From: Pseudomonas sp. FP453
GTDB taxonomy: Bacteria; Pseudomonadota; Gammaproteobacteria; Pseudomonadales; Pseudomonadaceae
NCBI RefSeq assembly: GCF_030687495.1
Contig: NZ_CP117435.1
Location: 1,178,001 to 1,242,000, forward strand
Reading direction: 5' to 3'
Length of the DNA: 64,000 bases
Part shown: positions 56,884 to 64,000 of the stretch, piece by piece
Layout: every line of letters begins with the position of its first letter
Position numbering within the stretch: the stretch's first letter is position 1
Program-made: the position numbers and the translations under genes
The notes under the pieces: model-generated
The model's input: only the letters and a program-made list of their open reading frames with translations
Databases searched by the model: none
What the model was told of the DNA's origin: nothing

Positions 56884-59215
56884 TTTCCAGGCGCGTGTCG
56901 CCAGTGTGCTGATCCTGCTGTTGCTGGTGGTGATCGGCGCGCTGTACTTCAGCGTGAAAGCGGCGACGGGCGACGCCGTGCGCAGCCAGGCCAAGGCGCA
57001 ACTGGACGTCGGCGCGCGGGTGTTCGAACGCTTGCTCGACGTGCGCGGCCGGCGCCTGGCCGATGGTGTGCAACTGCTGGCGGCAGACTTCGGTTTTCGC
57101 GATGCAGTGGCCAGCGGCGATTCGGCGACCATGCGCTCGGTGCTGTTCAACCACGGCAAGCGCATCAATGCCAGCGACATGATCCTGCTGGGCATGGATG
57201 GCACTGTCCTCGCCAGTACCCTCGATGATGTCCCCGAGGGTTCGATTTTTCGTTACGACCAGGCCCTGCGTGACGCACGGCGCAATCGCCAGACCATGTT
57301 GATGGTGCCGCTGCAAGGCATGCCGCACCTGTTGGTAGAAGCGCCGGTGCTGGCGCCGCTGCCGATTGCGCGGGTGGTGATGGGCTTGCGCATGGACAGC
57401 GCGTTCGCCGAAGAGCTGCGTTCGCTGAGCAACCTGGAAGTGTCGTTCCTGACCATCGACCGCCAGCAACCGGGGGAGTTGGTCAGCACCCAACCCCAGG
57501 TGCTGCGCGACAGCCTCACCAACCTGATGCTGGAGCAGGGCCGCCAACACGGCGTGGCCACCACCGAGCACCTGGAACACAGTTTTCTTAGCCAGTCGCT
57601 GGTGTTGGCCAGCGATGCCGACGGCCAGGTCCTGGCCTTGTTGCAGAGCCCGTTGGACGCGGCGATGCAGGCCTTTGCGCCGTTGGATGAAAAGATCCTC
57701 GGCATTGCCTTGATCGCGTTGATTGCCTCGCTGATCGGTGCCTTGCTGCTGGCCCGTGGCGTGTCGCGCCCGGTGCAGGCCCTGGCCCTCGCGGCCGAGC
57801 GCATCGGCCAGGGCGACTACCAGACGCCCGTGGTGTTGCCGCGCAGCGACGAACTGGGGCGCCTGGCCAACGCGGTCAACTCGATGCAAAGCGGCATCGC
57901 CGAACGTGAACAGCAACTGGCGCACAACGCCTTGCATGATCGCCTCACCGGCTTGCCCAACCGCGCGCTGGCCATGGAACGCCTGGGCAGTGCCATCGCC
58001 ACGCACCGGCCAATGGCGCTGATTTACCTGGGCATCGACAACCTGCGCGCCGCCAGCGAAACCGCCGGGCCGGATGCGGTGGACCAGCTGTTGCTGGAAG
58101 TCAGCCGCAGCCTGCAAGCCGCGCTGCGCCCCGGCGATACCCTGGCGCATTTGATCGCCGACGAATTTTTGCTGCTGCTCGAAGGCGCCGGCTGCGACGA
58201 AGCGGTGGGCCTGGCCGACCAGTTGCAACAGGCGCTGCTGCGCCCGCGCCGCATCAACGGCCACGACCTGGCGCTGGATTGCCGACTCGGCATTGCCGCT
58301 TATCCAGCCGACGGCGAAAGCGCGCACACCTTGTTGGAGCGGGCGGCGATTGCGATGAAAGACGCCGCACAAATACCCGGCCGCTTGCAGATCTACGAGC
58401 ACGGCCGCGACCTCGCGCACCGTCGCCAGATCACCCTGATCCGCGACCTGCGCCACGCGCCCAACCAAGGCCAGTTGCTGCTGCATTACCAACCGAAACT
58501 CGACATCCGCCAGGGCCACGTACGCCAGGCCGAAGCCTTGTTGCGCTGGCAGCACCCGCTGTTCGGCATGGTCTCGCCGGCAGAATTCATCCCCTTGGCC
58601 GAACGCTCGGGCAGCATTCAGTTGTTGACCCACTGGGTGATCGAGGAGGGCATTCGCCAACTGTGCGAATGGAACCGGCGTGGCCTGTGCCTGCAACTGT
58701 CGTTGAACATCTCGGCGGATGATTTGCTCGGTGACGAACTGGCCCATCGGGTCTCGGCGCTATTGCGTCGTTATGGTTTGCCGGCCGAACAACTGCTGTT
58801 CGAAATCACCGAAAGCGCGGTGATGCGCGAGCCGGAAAAAGCCCTGAAAGTCCTGCACCTGCTGCGCGATTGCGGCATCAGCCTGTCGGTGGATGACTTC
58901 GGCACCGGCTACTCGTCGCTGGCGCACCTCAAGCGCCTGCCGGTGCAAGAGCTGAAGATCGACCAATCCTTTGTGCGCAACCTTGATGAAACCAGTGAAG
59001 ACGCCGTGATCGTGCGCTCCACCATCGAGATGAGCCACAACCTGGGCCTCAAGGTGGTTGCCGAGGGCGTCGAATACGCCCACAGCCTGCGCCTGCTGGA
59101 ACGCTGGCAGTGCGACACGGCCCAGGGCTACCTGATCAGTCGGCCGTTGAGCGCCGACGCTTTCGAAGCCTGGGTGGCCTTGCCCCTCAGTGCGCAAACT
59201 TCCCTGGTTCATTGA
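56846..59215 (+). CDS. Membrane sensor-HAMP-GGDEF-EAL protein 2 (probable c-di-GMP phosphodiesterase)
   Basis: This 789-residue intact paralogue of the first sensor protein has a membrane helix near residues 18-34. A periplasmic Cache-like domain follows, then a second helix (IALIALIASLIGALLLA near 285-302), HAMP, GGDEF and EAL. DRLTGLPNR is present but the GGDEF site is IADEF, so synthesis is unlikely. EAL motifs (EALLRW, NISADDL, FEITESA, DDFGTGYSS, KIDQSF, AEGVE) are complete, so it should hydrolyse c-di-GMP. The start is uncertain (ATG 56846 or GTG 56867); either overlaps the cupredoxin gene. Confidence 0.9.
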   Translation: MPSTEPPVKLRSSFQARVASVLILLLLVVIGALYFSVKAATGDAVRSQAKAQLDVGARVFERLLDVRGRRLADGVQLLAADFGFRDAVASGDSATMRSVLFNHGKRINASDMILLGMDGTVLASTLDDVPEGSIFRYDQALRDARRNRQTMLMVPLQGMPHLLVEAPVLAPLPIARVVMGLRMDSAFAEELRSLSNLEVSFLTIDRQQPGELVSTQPQVLRDSLTNLMLEQGRQHGVATTEHLEHSFLSQSLVLASDADGQVLALLQSPLDAAMQAFAPLDEKILGIALIALIASLIGALLLARGVSRPVQALALAAERIGQGDYQTPVVLPRSDELGRLANAVNSMQSGIAEREQQLAHNALHDRLTGLPNRALAMERLGSAIATHRPMALIYLGIDNLRAASETAGPDAVDQLLLEVSRSLQAALRPGDTLAHLIADEFLLLLEGAGCDEAVGLADQLQQALLRPRRINGHDLALDCRLGIAAYPADGESAHTLLERAAIAMKDAAQIPGRLQIYEHGRDLAHRRQITLIRDLRHAPNQGQLLLHYQPKLDIRQGHVRQAEALLRWQHPLFGMVSPAEFIPLAERSGSIQLLTHWVIEEGIRQLCEWNRRGLCLQLSLNISADDLLGDELAHRVSALLRRYGLPAEQLLFEITESAVMREPEKALKVLHLLRDCGISLSVDDFGTGYSSLAHLKRLPVQELKIDQSFVRNLDETSEDAVIVRSTIEMSHNLGLKVVAEGVEYAHSLRLLERWQCDTAQGYLISRPLSADAFEAWVALPLSAQTSLVH

Positions 59216-60084
59216 GTGGCTTACGCGTGCGTTGTTCTTTTCTGATCGGTTGCCTTGGCGCCCTGACCCTGCAAACGGCGCTGGCCGACAGCGGCCGCCT
59301 GATCGCCACCGGTGGCGCCAGCAGCATCGAAGGCACGGCGGGCGGCGGGATCACGCCGTGGGCGGTGCTGGCCGGCTACGGCGAAAAACACGAATGGGGC
59401 GCCACGGCCTTCGCCACCACGGTCAACCTGCCGGACTATCGGCTGGACGTGGCCGGGTTGGCGCTGGCCTATGACAACCGCGTCGAAGTGTCTTTCGCCC
59501 GCCAGCGTTTCGATCTCGGCACCTTGGTGCACAAGCTCAACCTGCCCGAAGACAACCTCGGCCAGGACGTGCTGGGCCTCAAGGTGCGGTTGTTTGGCGA
59601 TGTGATCTACGACGATTTGCCCCAAGTTTCGCTGGGCCTGGAATACAAGCACCAGACCAATTTCGACATCCCCAAGCAGGTGGGCGCCAAGCGCAACAGC
59701 GACGTCGAAGGCTACCTCGCCGCTAGCCGCCTGTTCATGGGCGCGGCCTTTGGCTACAACGTGCTGGTCAACGGCAGCCTGCGCTACAGCCGCGCCAACG
59801 AAACCGGCCTGCTCGGCTTTGGCGGCGACCGCCGTGACAGCCGCAGCCTGCTCAAGGAAGGCTCGGTGGCGCTGCTGTTCAACCCGCGCTGGGCGCTGGG
59901 CGTGGAATACCGTGAAAAGCCCGACAACCTGTCGTTTGCCGGTGAGAGCGATTGGGCCGATGTGTTTGTCGGCTACTTCCCGAACAAGCATGTGTCGTTT
60001 GTATTGGCCTACGCGCGCCTTGGTGAAATCGCCACGCTGGACAAGCAGAACGGCACTTATCTGTCCGTGCAGGGGAGTTTCTGA
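59212..60084 (+). CDS. DUF3034 family outer-membrane-type protein
   Basis: This about 290-residue protein has an N-terminal signal peptide (CSFLIGCLGALTLQTALADS). Alternating strands follow, typical of a small beta-barrel, and it begins GRLIATGGASSIEGTAGGGITPWAVLAGYG. It ends with an aromatic C-terminus (YLSVQGSF), as outer-membrane proteins do. It matches DUF3034, which often stands next to GGDEF-EAL and cupredoxin genes. The start (TTG 59212 or GTG 59227) overlaps or abuts the preceding stop. No function is known. Confidence 0.75.
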   Translation: MSGLRVRCSFLIGCLGALTLQTALADSGRLIATGGASSIEGTAGGGITPWAVLAGYGEKHEWGATAFATTVNLPDYRLDVAGLALAYDNRVEVSFARQRFDLGTLVHKLNLPEDNLGQDVLGLKVRLFGDVIYDDLPQVSLGLEYKHQTNFDIPKQVGAKRNSDVEGYLAASRLFMGAAFGYNVLVNGSLRYSRANETGLLGFGGDRRDSRSLLKEGSVALLFNPRWALGVEYREKPDNLSFAGESDWADVFVGYFPNKHVSFVLAYARLGEIATLDKQNGTYLSVQGSF

Positions 60085-60503
60085 TGCGCTGGTTACCGCT
60101 GGTTCTCGTCGTGTGCCTCAGTGCCTGCGCGCAACAACCGCCAAAGGATGACAGCCTGTACCGCGAGCTGGGCGCCATGCCCGGCATCACGCGGATTGTC
60201 GAAGGCCTGTTGCTGAACATCGCCCGCGATGAACGCATCGTCGAGCGGTTTCGGCGGATTGATATCCAGCGGCTGCGCAACAAGCTGATCGAACAGTTCT
60301 GCGTGGAGGCGGGCGGGCCGTGCACCTATACCGGGGACAGCATGGCGGAGAGTCACAAGGGGCAGAATGTGAGCCGCAGTGACTTTAATGCGTTGGTGGA
60401 AGACTTGATCAAGGCGATGGACCAAGAGGGGATTTCGGTGCCGGTACAGAATCGCCTGATCGCCCGGTTGGCGGTGATGCGCGCAGAAGTGATCGAACAC
60501 TGA
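60084..60503 (+). CDS. Group I truncated haemoglobin lipoprotein
   Basis: This 139-residue protein has a lipoprotein signal (MRWLPLVLVVCLSACAQ, Cys15). A truncated globin domain starts at DDSLYRELGAMPGITRIVEGLL. Phe56 in ERFRRID is a candidate CD1 position. His91 in ESHKGQNVSRSDF is the likely haem-ligating proximal histidine, corresponding to the VHQGRGI region of mycobacterial GlbN. Export with a lipid anchor is unusual for this normally cytoplasmic family. The start overlaps the DUF3034 stop by one base (TGATG), so the two are coupled. Gas (O2 or NO) binding is inferred. Confidence 0.85.
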   Translation: MRWLPLVLVVCLSACAQQPPKDDSLYRELGAMPGITRIVEGLLLNIARDERIVERFRRIDIQRLRNKLIEQFCVEAGGPCTYTGDSMAESHKGQNVSRSDFNALVEDLIKAMDQEGISVPVQNRLIARLAVMRAEVIEH

Positions 60504-60526
60504 CCCCCCAGACAATGATGTCCAAA

Positions 60527-60554
60527 TGTGGGAGCAGGCAAGCCAGCTCCCACA
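60527..60554. repeat. Collapsed mini-REP hairpin
   Basis: TGTGGGAGC-AGGCAAGCC-AGCTCCCACA: the outer ends of a REPIN meet with almost no spacer, as if the inside of a normal element had been deleted. Confidence 0.75.
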
Positions 60555-60575
60555 TTTTGAATGGCACCGGACATG

Positions 60576-60612
60576 AAAAAGGCGGCGACCCTCAACAGGT
60601 CGCCGCCTTTTT
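60576..60612. terminator. Bidirectional terminator between the globin operon and gcd
   Basis: AAAAAGGCGGCGACC pairs with GGTCGCCGCCTTTTT (15 bp with A and T tracts) around a 7-base loop. It can stop transcription from both convergent units. Confidence 0.93.
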
Positions 60613-60629
60613 ATGGCTGCTGGTGAAGC

Positions 60630-63041
60630 TTAATCCGGCAGTTTAAACGCCATCACATAGTCACCCTGCTTGGTGCCCAGGGAACCATGACCGCCCGCCA
60701 CGACCAGCACGTATTGCTTGCCGTCCTTGCCGGTGTAGGTCATCGGTGTGGTTTGCGCGCCTGCTGGCAGGCGGCCTTCCCACAGTTGCTTGCCGTTTTT
60801 CACGTCATAGGCACGCAGGTACTGGTCCAGGGTGCCGCTGAGGAACGCCACGCCACCGGCGGTGGTGAATGTGCCGCCCAGGCTAGGCACGCCCATGCTC
60901 AGCGGGATTGGAACCGGCGAGCTGTCGCGCACGGTGCCGTTCTTGTGCATCCAGATGGTTTTGTGGGTGGTCAGGTCGACCGCGGCCACATAACCCCAGG
61001 CCGGTGCCTGGCACGGCAGGCCCAGTGGCGACAGCAGCGCTTCGAGGATCACGCCGTATGGCGCGCCTTTGTTCGGCTGCACGCCTTCGGTTTCGCTGAC
61101 GCGTGGGCCTTGCTTGGCAATGTCGGCAGCCGGGATCAGCTTGGACTTGAACGCCATGTAGCTTGGGTTGACGAAGGCCAGTTGACGTACCGGGTCGACG
61201 GAGATGCCGCCCCAGTCGAACACGCCGAAGTTGCCTGGGTACACGATCGAACCTTGCAGCGATGGCGGGGTGAACGGGCCGTCGTAGCGCATGGATTTGA
61301 AATCAATCCGGCACAGCAGTTGGTCGAACGGGGTCACGCCCCACATGTCGCGTTCTTTCAACGGCGGCGGCATGAAGTTCAGGTCGGACTTGGGCTGGGT
61401 CGGCGAGGTGCGGTCGCCAGCGACTGCGCCTTGCGGTACGGCGATTTCGTGGATCGGCACCACGGGCTGGCCAGTGGCACGGTCGAGCACGTAGATGCTG
61501 CCTTGCTTGGTCGACGCCATGACCGCCTGCTTCACGCCGGCTTCGGTCTTGATGTCGATCAGCGACGGCTGGCCGCCGACGTCCATGTCCCACAGGTCAT
61601 GGTGAGTGAACTGGAAGGTCCATTTCACGTGGCCGCTGTCGATGTCCAGGGCGGTCAGGCCGGCGCTGAATTTTTCCGAATCTTCGGTACGGTCGCCGCC
61701 GTATTGGTCGGGCATCTGGTTGCCCATCGGCAGGTAGAGCATGCCGAGTTTTTCATCCACCGAGAACATGGACCACATGTTCGGCGAGTTGCGGGTGTAG
61801 GTCTTGCCTTCGGCCAACGGGGTGGTGTCGTCCGGGTTGCCGCTGTCCCAGTTCCACACCAGCTTGCCGGTGTGCACGTCGAACGCGCGGATCACGCCGC
61901 TCGGCTCGTCGGTGGAAACGTTGTCGGTAACGTGGCCGCCGATCACGACCAGGTTCTTGGTCACGGCCGGTGGCGAGGTGGAGTAGTAACCGCCCGGGGC
62001 GAAGCCGCCGATGTTGGCGCGCAGGTCGACCTGGCCTTTGTCACCGAAGTCTTCGCACATCTTGCCGGTGTCGGCGTTCAGGGCGATCAGACGGGTGTCG
62101 GCAGTCGGTACGAAAATGCGTTTCGGGCAGGCATTCGGTGCAGCCGCCGGGCTGGCGCTGCCGGTGGGGCTCTGCTCGGAAGCGTAGACGGCGTCATCGT
62201 GATACGACACGCCACGGCAGGTCATGTGGGCCCAGCCTTTGAAGTTCTCGGCGCCCATGCTGCTGATCTTCGGATCGAAGCGCCAGATTTCCTTGCCGGT
62301 GTCCGGGTCCAGGGCAATCACTTGGCTGTGCGGGGTGCACACGTAGAGCATGCCGTTGACTTTCAGCGGGGTGTTTTCCGCGGTGGTCTCGCCTGGATCG
62401 TTCGGGCCAGGCAGGTCGCCGGTGCGGTAGGTCCATGCCGGCACCAGCTTGCTCACGTTTTGCGGGGTGATCTGGGCCAGGGGCGAGTAACGGTCGCCGA
62501 ACGCCGAACGGCCGTAGGAATTCCAGTCGCCATCAGGCTGGGCCGGCGCAGCGCTGGCCATGCCAGGGACGGCGTCGCGGTCCAGTTGGCCTTTGATCTC
62601 ACCCGGGTTGGTGAATTGGCTGGCAACCGCAGCGGCGCCAGCCAGCACCACGGCTACGCTCAGCGCGCCGGTGCCCAGTGGCGCCGGTTGGCCGCGCAGC
62701 AGCGGGCGACGGACCCACGGCAGCAACATGACGATGCCCAAGGCAAACAGCAGGGCCAGGCGCGGCACCAGCTGCCACCAGTCCAGGCCGACTTCCCACA
62801 GTGCCCACACGGTGCTGGCGAACAACACCAGTGCGTACAGGCCCAGCGCGGCGCGGCGGTTGGCCAGCAGCAGAATGCCGGTCAGGCCGACGCCGATACC
62901 GGCCAGCAGGTAGTACAACGACCCGCCGAGCATGCTCAGCTTGACGCCGCCGGCCAGCAAGGCCAGGCCCATGATCAGCAGCAAGACGCCTAGCAGCTTG
63001 GGCAGCAAGCGGCTTGGACTTGAAGCACCATCAGTGCTCAT
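60630..63041 (-). CDS. gcd: Membrane-bound PQQ-dependent glucose dehydrogenase
   Basis: This 803-residue quinoprotein oxidises periplasmic glucose to gluconate and passes electrons to ubiquinone. Five N-terminal membrane helices (about residues 15-150) anchor it. The eight-bladed propeller follows from DWNSYGRSAFGDRYSPLAQI through WRFDPKI, TCRGVSYHD and GSIYVLDRATGQPV. The end, GGHGSLGTKQGDYVMAFKLP, is typical of Gcd. PQQ is supplied by pqq genes outside the window. Gluconate production drives the phosphate-solubilising ability of many fluorescent pseudomonads. Confidence 0.96.
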   Translation of the reverse strand: MSTDGASSPSRLLPKLLGVLLLIMGLALLAGGVKLSMLGGSLYYLLAGIGVGLTGILLLANRRAALGLYALVLFASTVWALWEVGLDWWQLVPRLALLFALGIVMLLPWVRRPLLRGQPAPLGTGALSVAVVLAGAAAVASQFTNPGEIKGQLDRDAVPGMASAAPAQPDGDWNSYGRSAFGDRYSPLAQITPQNVSKLVPAWTYRTGDLPGPNDPGETTAENTPLKVNGMLYVCTPHSQVIALDPDTGKEIWRFDPKISSMGAENFKGWAHMTCRGVSYHDDAVYASEQSPTGSASPAAAPNACPKRIFVPTADTRLIALNADTGKMCEDFGDKGQVDLRANIGGFAPGGYYSTSPPAVTKNLVVIGGHVTDNVSTDEPSGVIRAFDVHTGKLVWNWDSGNPDDTTPLAEGKTYTRNSPNMWSMFSVDEKLGMLYLPMGNQMPDQYGGDRTEDSEKFSAGLTALDIDSGHVKWTFQFTHHDLWDMDVGGQPSLIDIKTEAGVKQAVMASTKQGSIYVLDRATGQPVVPIHEIAVPQGAVAGDRTSPTQPKSDLNFMPPPLKERDMWGVTPFDQLLCRIDFKSMRYDGPFTPPSLQGSIVYPGNFGVFDWGGISVDPVRQLAFVNPSYMAFKSKLIPAADIAKQGPRVSETEGVQPNKGAPYGVILEALLSPLGLPCQAPAWGYVAAVDLTTHKTIWMHKNGTVRDSSPVPIPLSMGVPSLGGTFTTAGGVAFLSGTLDQYLRAYDVKNGKQLWEGRLPAGAQTTPMTYTGKDGKQYVLVVAGGHGSLGTKQGDYVMAFKLPD

Positions 63042-63389
63042 AGTGTGTTTCTCCGTTACGTTGGAATTATGTAACCCCGTGCTTCACTGTAGATGACGAT
63101 TCAGCACAGGCTTGGTTCAGCGATATTCGGTTTTTCTGTGGATAAAGGCGGTTATCCACAGGCGGGCGATTTATTCCCAGGCGCGGCGGGGTGTAAGACA
63201 GCGCTGTCTTTGCGAAGGGGGATATTCGGCAAGATGGGATCGACCGGGAGCGTGAAACGTTTCAGGTTGTTGCCGGGAAGGATAAAGGGAGTTGTGTTGG
63301 AGAGAAAGGGCGAATCGCGATATGCATCATTTCTGAATTGGTAACAGTGACAGAACGTCGCTGCAAAAAGGCGGGTGTGGGTGGGCTTT
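63042..63389. other. gcd upstream region
   Basis: These 348 bases carry the gcd promoter area. A short open frame at 63093-63344 has no recognisable product, and I see no RNA gene or strong operator. The start-proximal sequence (AACGGAGAAACACACT on the minus strand) includes GGAG. Confidence 0.4.
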
Positions 63390-63492
63390 TGTGGGAGCTG
63401 GCTTGTGTGGGAGCTGGCTTGCCTGCGATGCAGGCACCTCGGTGTATCAGTGATACCGAGGTGATGCTATCGCAGGCAAGCCAGCTCCCACA
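63390..63492. repeat. REPIN with a duplicated left arm
   Basis: As at 34328, TGTGGGAGCTGGCTTG is repeated before the complete arm. The inner part contains CACCTCGGTGT and a matching ACCGAGGTG. Confidence 0.87.
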
Positions 63493-63530
63493 GAAAAGCC
63501 CAGTTTCCACAGGGGGGATTTCGGTGTGGG

Positions 63531-64000
63531 TTAGAACGTGGTGCGGATGCCGACCTGCACACTTCTGCCCGGCGCCGGCGCGATGTCGCGCAGGATCGAG
63601 CTGGCATAACGCACGGTCTGGTTGGTCAGGTTTTCACCGTTCACAAACGCCAGCCACTGGCTGCCACCGACATTGAAGCGATAACCCGCGCTGGCGCCCA
63701 GGGTGGTGTAGCCGTCGGTGCCGCTTTCGTTGTCCGGCACACGGCCTTGGCCCGCCGCATGTTCCACGTCGATCCGCGCCTGCCAGCGGTCCAGTTCCCA
63801 CAGCAAACCGCTGTTCAAACGTAGCGGCGCAATACGTGGCAAGGCTTCGCCGGTGTCGAGGTTGGTGGCGCGGGTGTAGTCGCCCGACAGTTCCAGGGCG
63901 AACTTGCCGTAGGCGCTTTCGCCGAGTTTCCAGTGATCCTGGGCTTCAAAACCGGCGAAACGCGCGCGTACGCCGGAGTATTTGTACTCAGGGATGCCAT
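63531..64000 (-). CDS. TonB-dependent receptor, C-terminal part (5' end outside window)
   Basis: About 156 residues of an outer-membrane beta-barrel are open to the window edge. Strands such as KYSGVRARFAGFEAQDHWKL, YGKFALELSGDYTRATN and RLNSGLLWELDRWQARIDVEH are followed by the TonB-receptor end YRFNVGGSQWLAFVNGENLTNQT. The last strand ends in VGIRTTF with a terminal Phe. The NGENLTN block resembles zinc or copper receptors of the ZnuD type, but the metal cannot be fixed from this fragment. It is on the same strand as gcd. Confidence 0.85.
   Translation of the reverse strand, partial: GIPEYKYSGVRARFAGFEAQDHWKLGESAYGKFALELSGDYTRATNLDTGEALPRIAPLRLNSGLLWELDRWQARIDVEHAAGQGRVPDNESGTDGYTTLGASAGYRFNVGGSQWLAFVNGENLTNQTVRYASSILRDIAPAPGRSVQVGIRTTF

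Noticed and set aside
60687..62993. A 768-codon plus-strand open frame opposite gcd
   Set aside because: Antisense shadow; no domain or ribosome site, while gcd on the other strand is complete.

Overview
The window is chromosomal DNA from a Pseudomonas of the P. fluorescens group. Three things point there: GC-rich coding DNA, Pseudomonas-specific families (DUF3077, DUF3509, HupN, an AsrA-type second Lon, the Icp inhibitor), and about fifteen REP/REPIN palindromes of the fluorescens type between genes. I saw no rRNA, tRNA, CRISPR array, insertion sequence or prophage.

Layout. 1-3.1 kb: the end of an amino-acid dehydrogenase, SOS gene yebG with a perfect LexA box, a DUF3077 gene behind a structured leader, a RelBE/ParDE-type toxin-antitoxin pair and psiE. 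3.3-10.3 kb: a serine transporter and serine deaminase with a divergent LysR regulator, a ribosome-hibernation-type protein, and a drug-efflux MFS pump with a divergent LysR regulator. 10.4-18.3 kb: an iron island with fecI-fecR-fecA (ferric citrate signalling and uptake) on one strand. A Fur-box-like site separates it from DUF3649-PepSY-DUF3325 and a second sigma/anti-sigma pair on the other strand. 18.4-43.6 kb: mostly housekeeping. This part holds yejK, hupN, rlmF, valS, holC, pepA, lptFG, lepA-lepB-rnc-era-recO-pdxJ, a Tat-exported multicopper oxidase, tadA, cmoAB, a YhhN protein, icp and asrA.

43.8-52.9 kb is an accessory catabolic island. A GntR/FCD regulator with two winged-helix domains is divergent from an amidase, a PgdA/PuuE-type deacetylase or cyclic-amide hydrolase, an MFS permease, two SDR dehydrogenases, a small MCGLCG protein, a CobW-type metallochaperone GTPase and a solute-binding-like protein without a signal peptide. 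Two copies of a 36-bp site lie in inverted orientation in the divergent promoter region. The substrate is unknown; a nitrogen-containing (amide or cyclic amide) compound is my inference.

53.6-60.5 kb is the most interesting set. Two tandem membrane proteins (periplasmic sensor-HAMP-GGDEF-EAL) have degenerate GGDEF motifs but intact EAL motifs. They flank an exported cupredoxin-like protein and are followed by a DUF3034 outer-membrane-type protein and a truncated-haemoglobin lipoprotein. The genes overlap or abut, which suggests a coupled envelope redox or gas sensing system that lowers cyclic-di-GMP. The window ends with PQQ glucose dehydrogenase (gcd) and the C-terminal part of a TonB receptor.

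A caution about the sequence: fecA, the second fecR, the multicopper oxidase (twice) and the first GGDEF-EAL gene each carry a one-base insertion that breaks an otherwise complete protein. All are +1 and most lengthen a short base run, so errors in the sequence are at least as likely as real pseudogenes.
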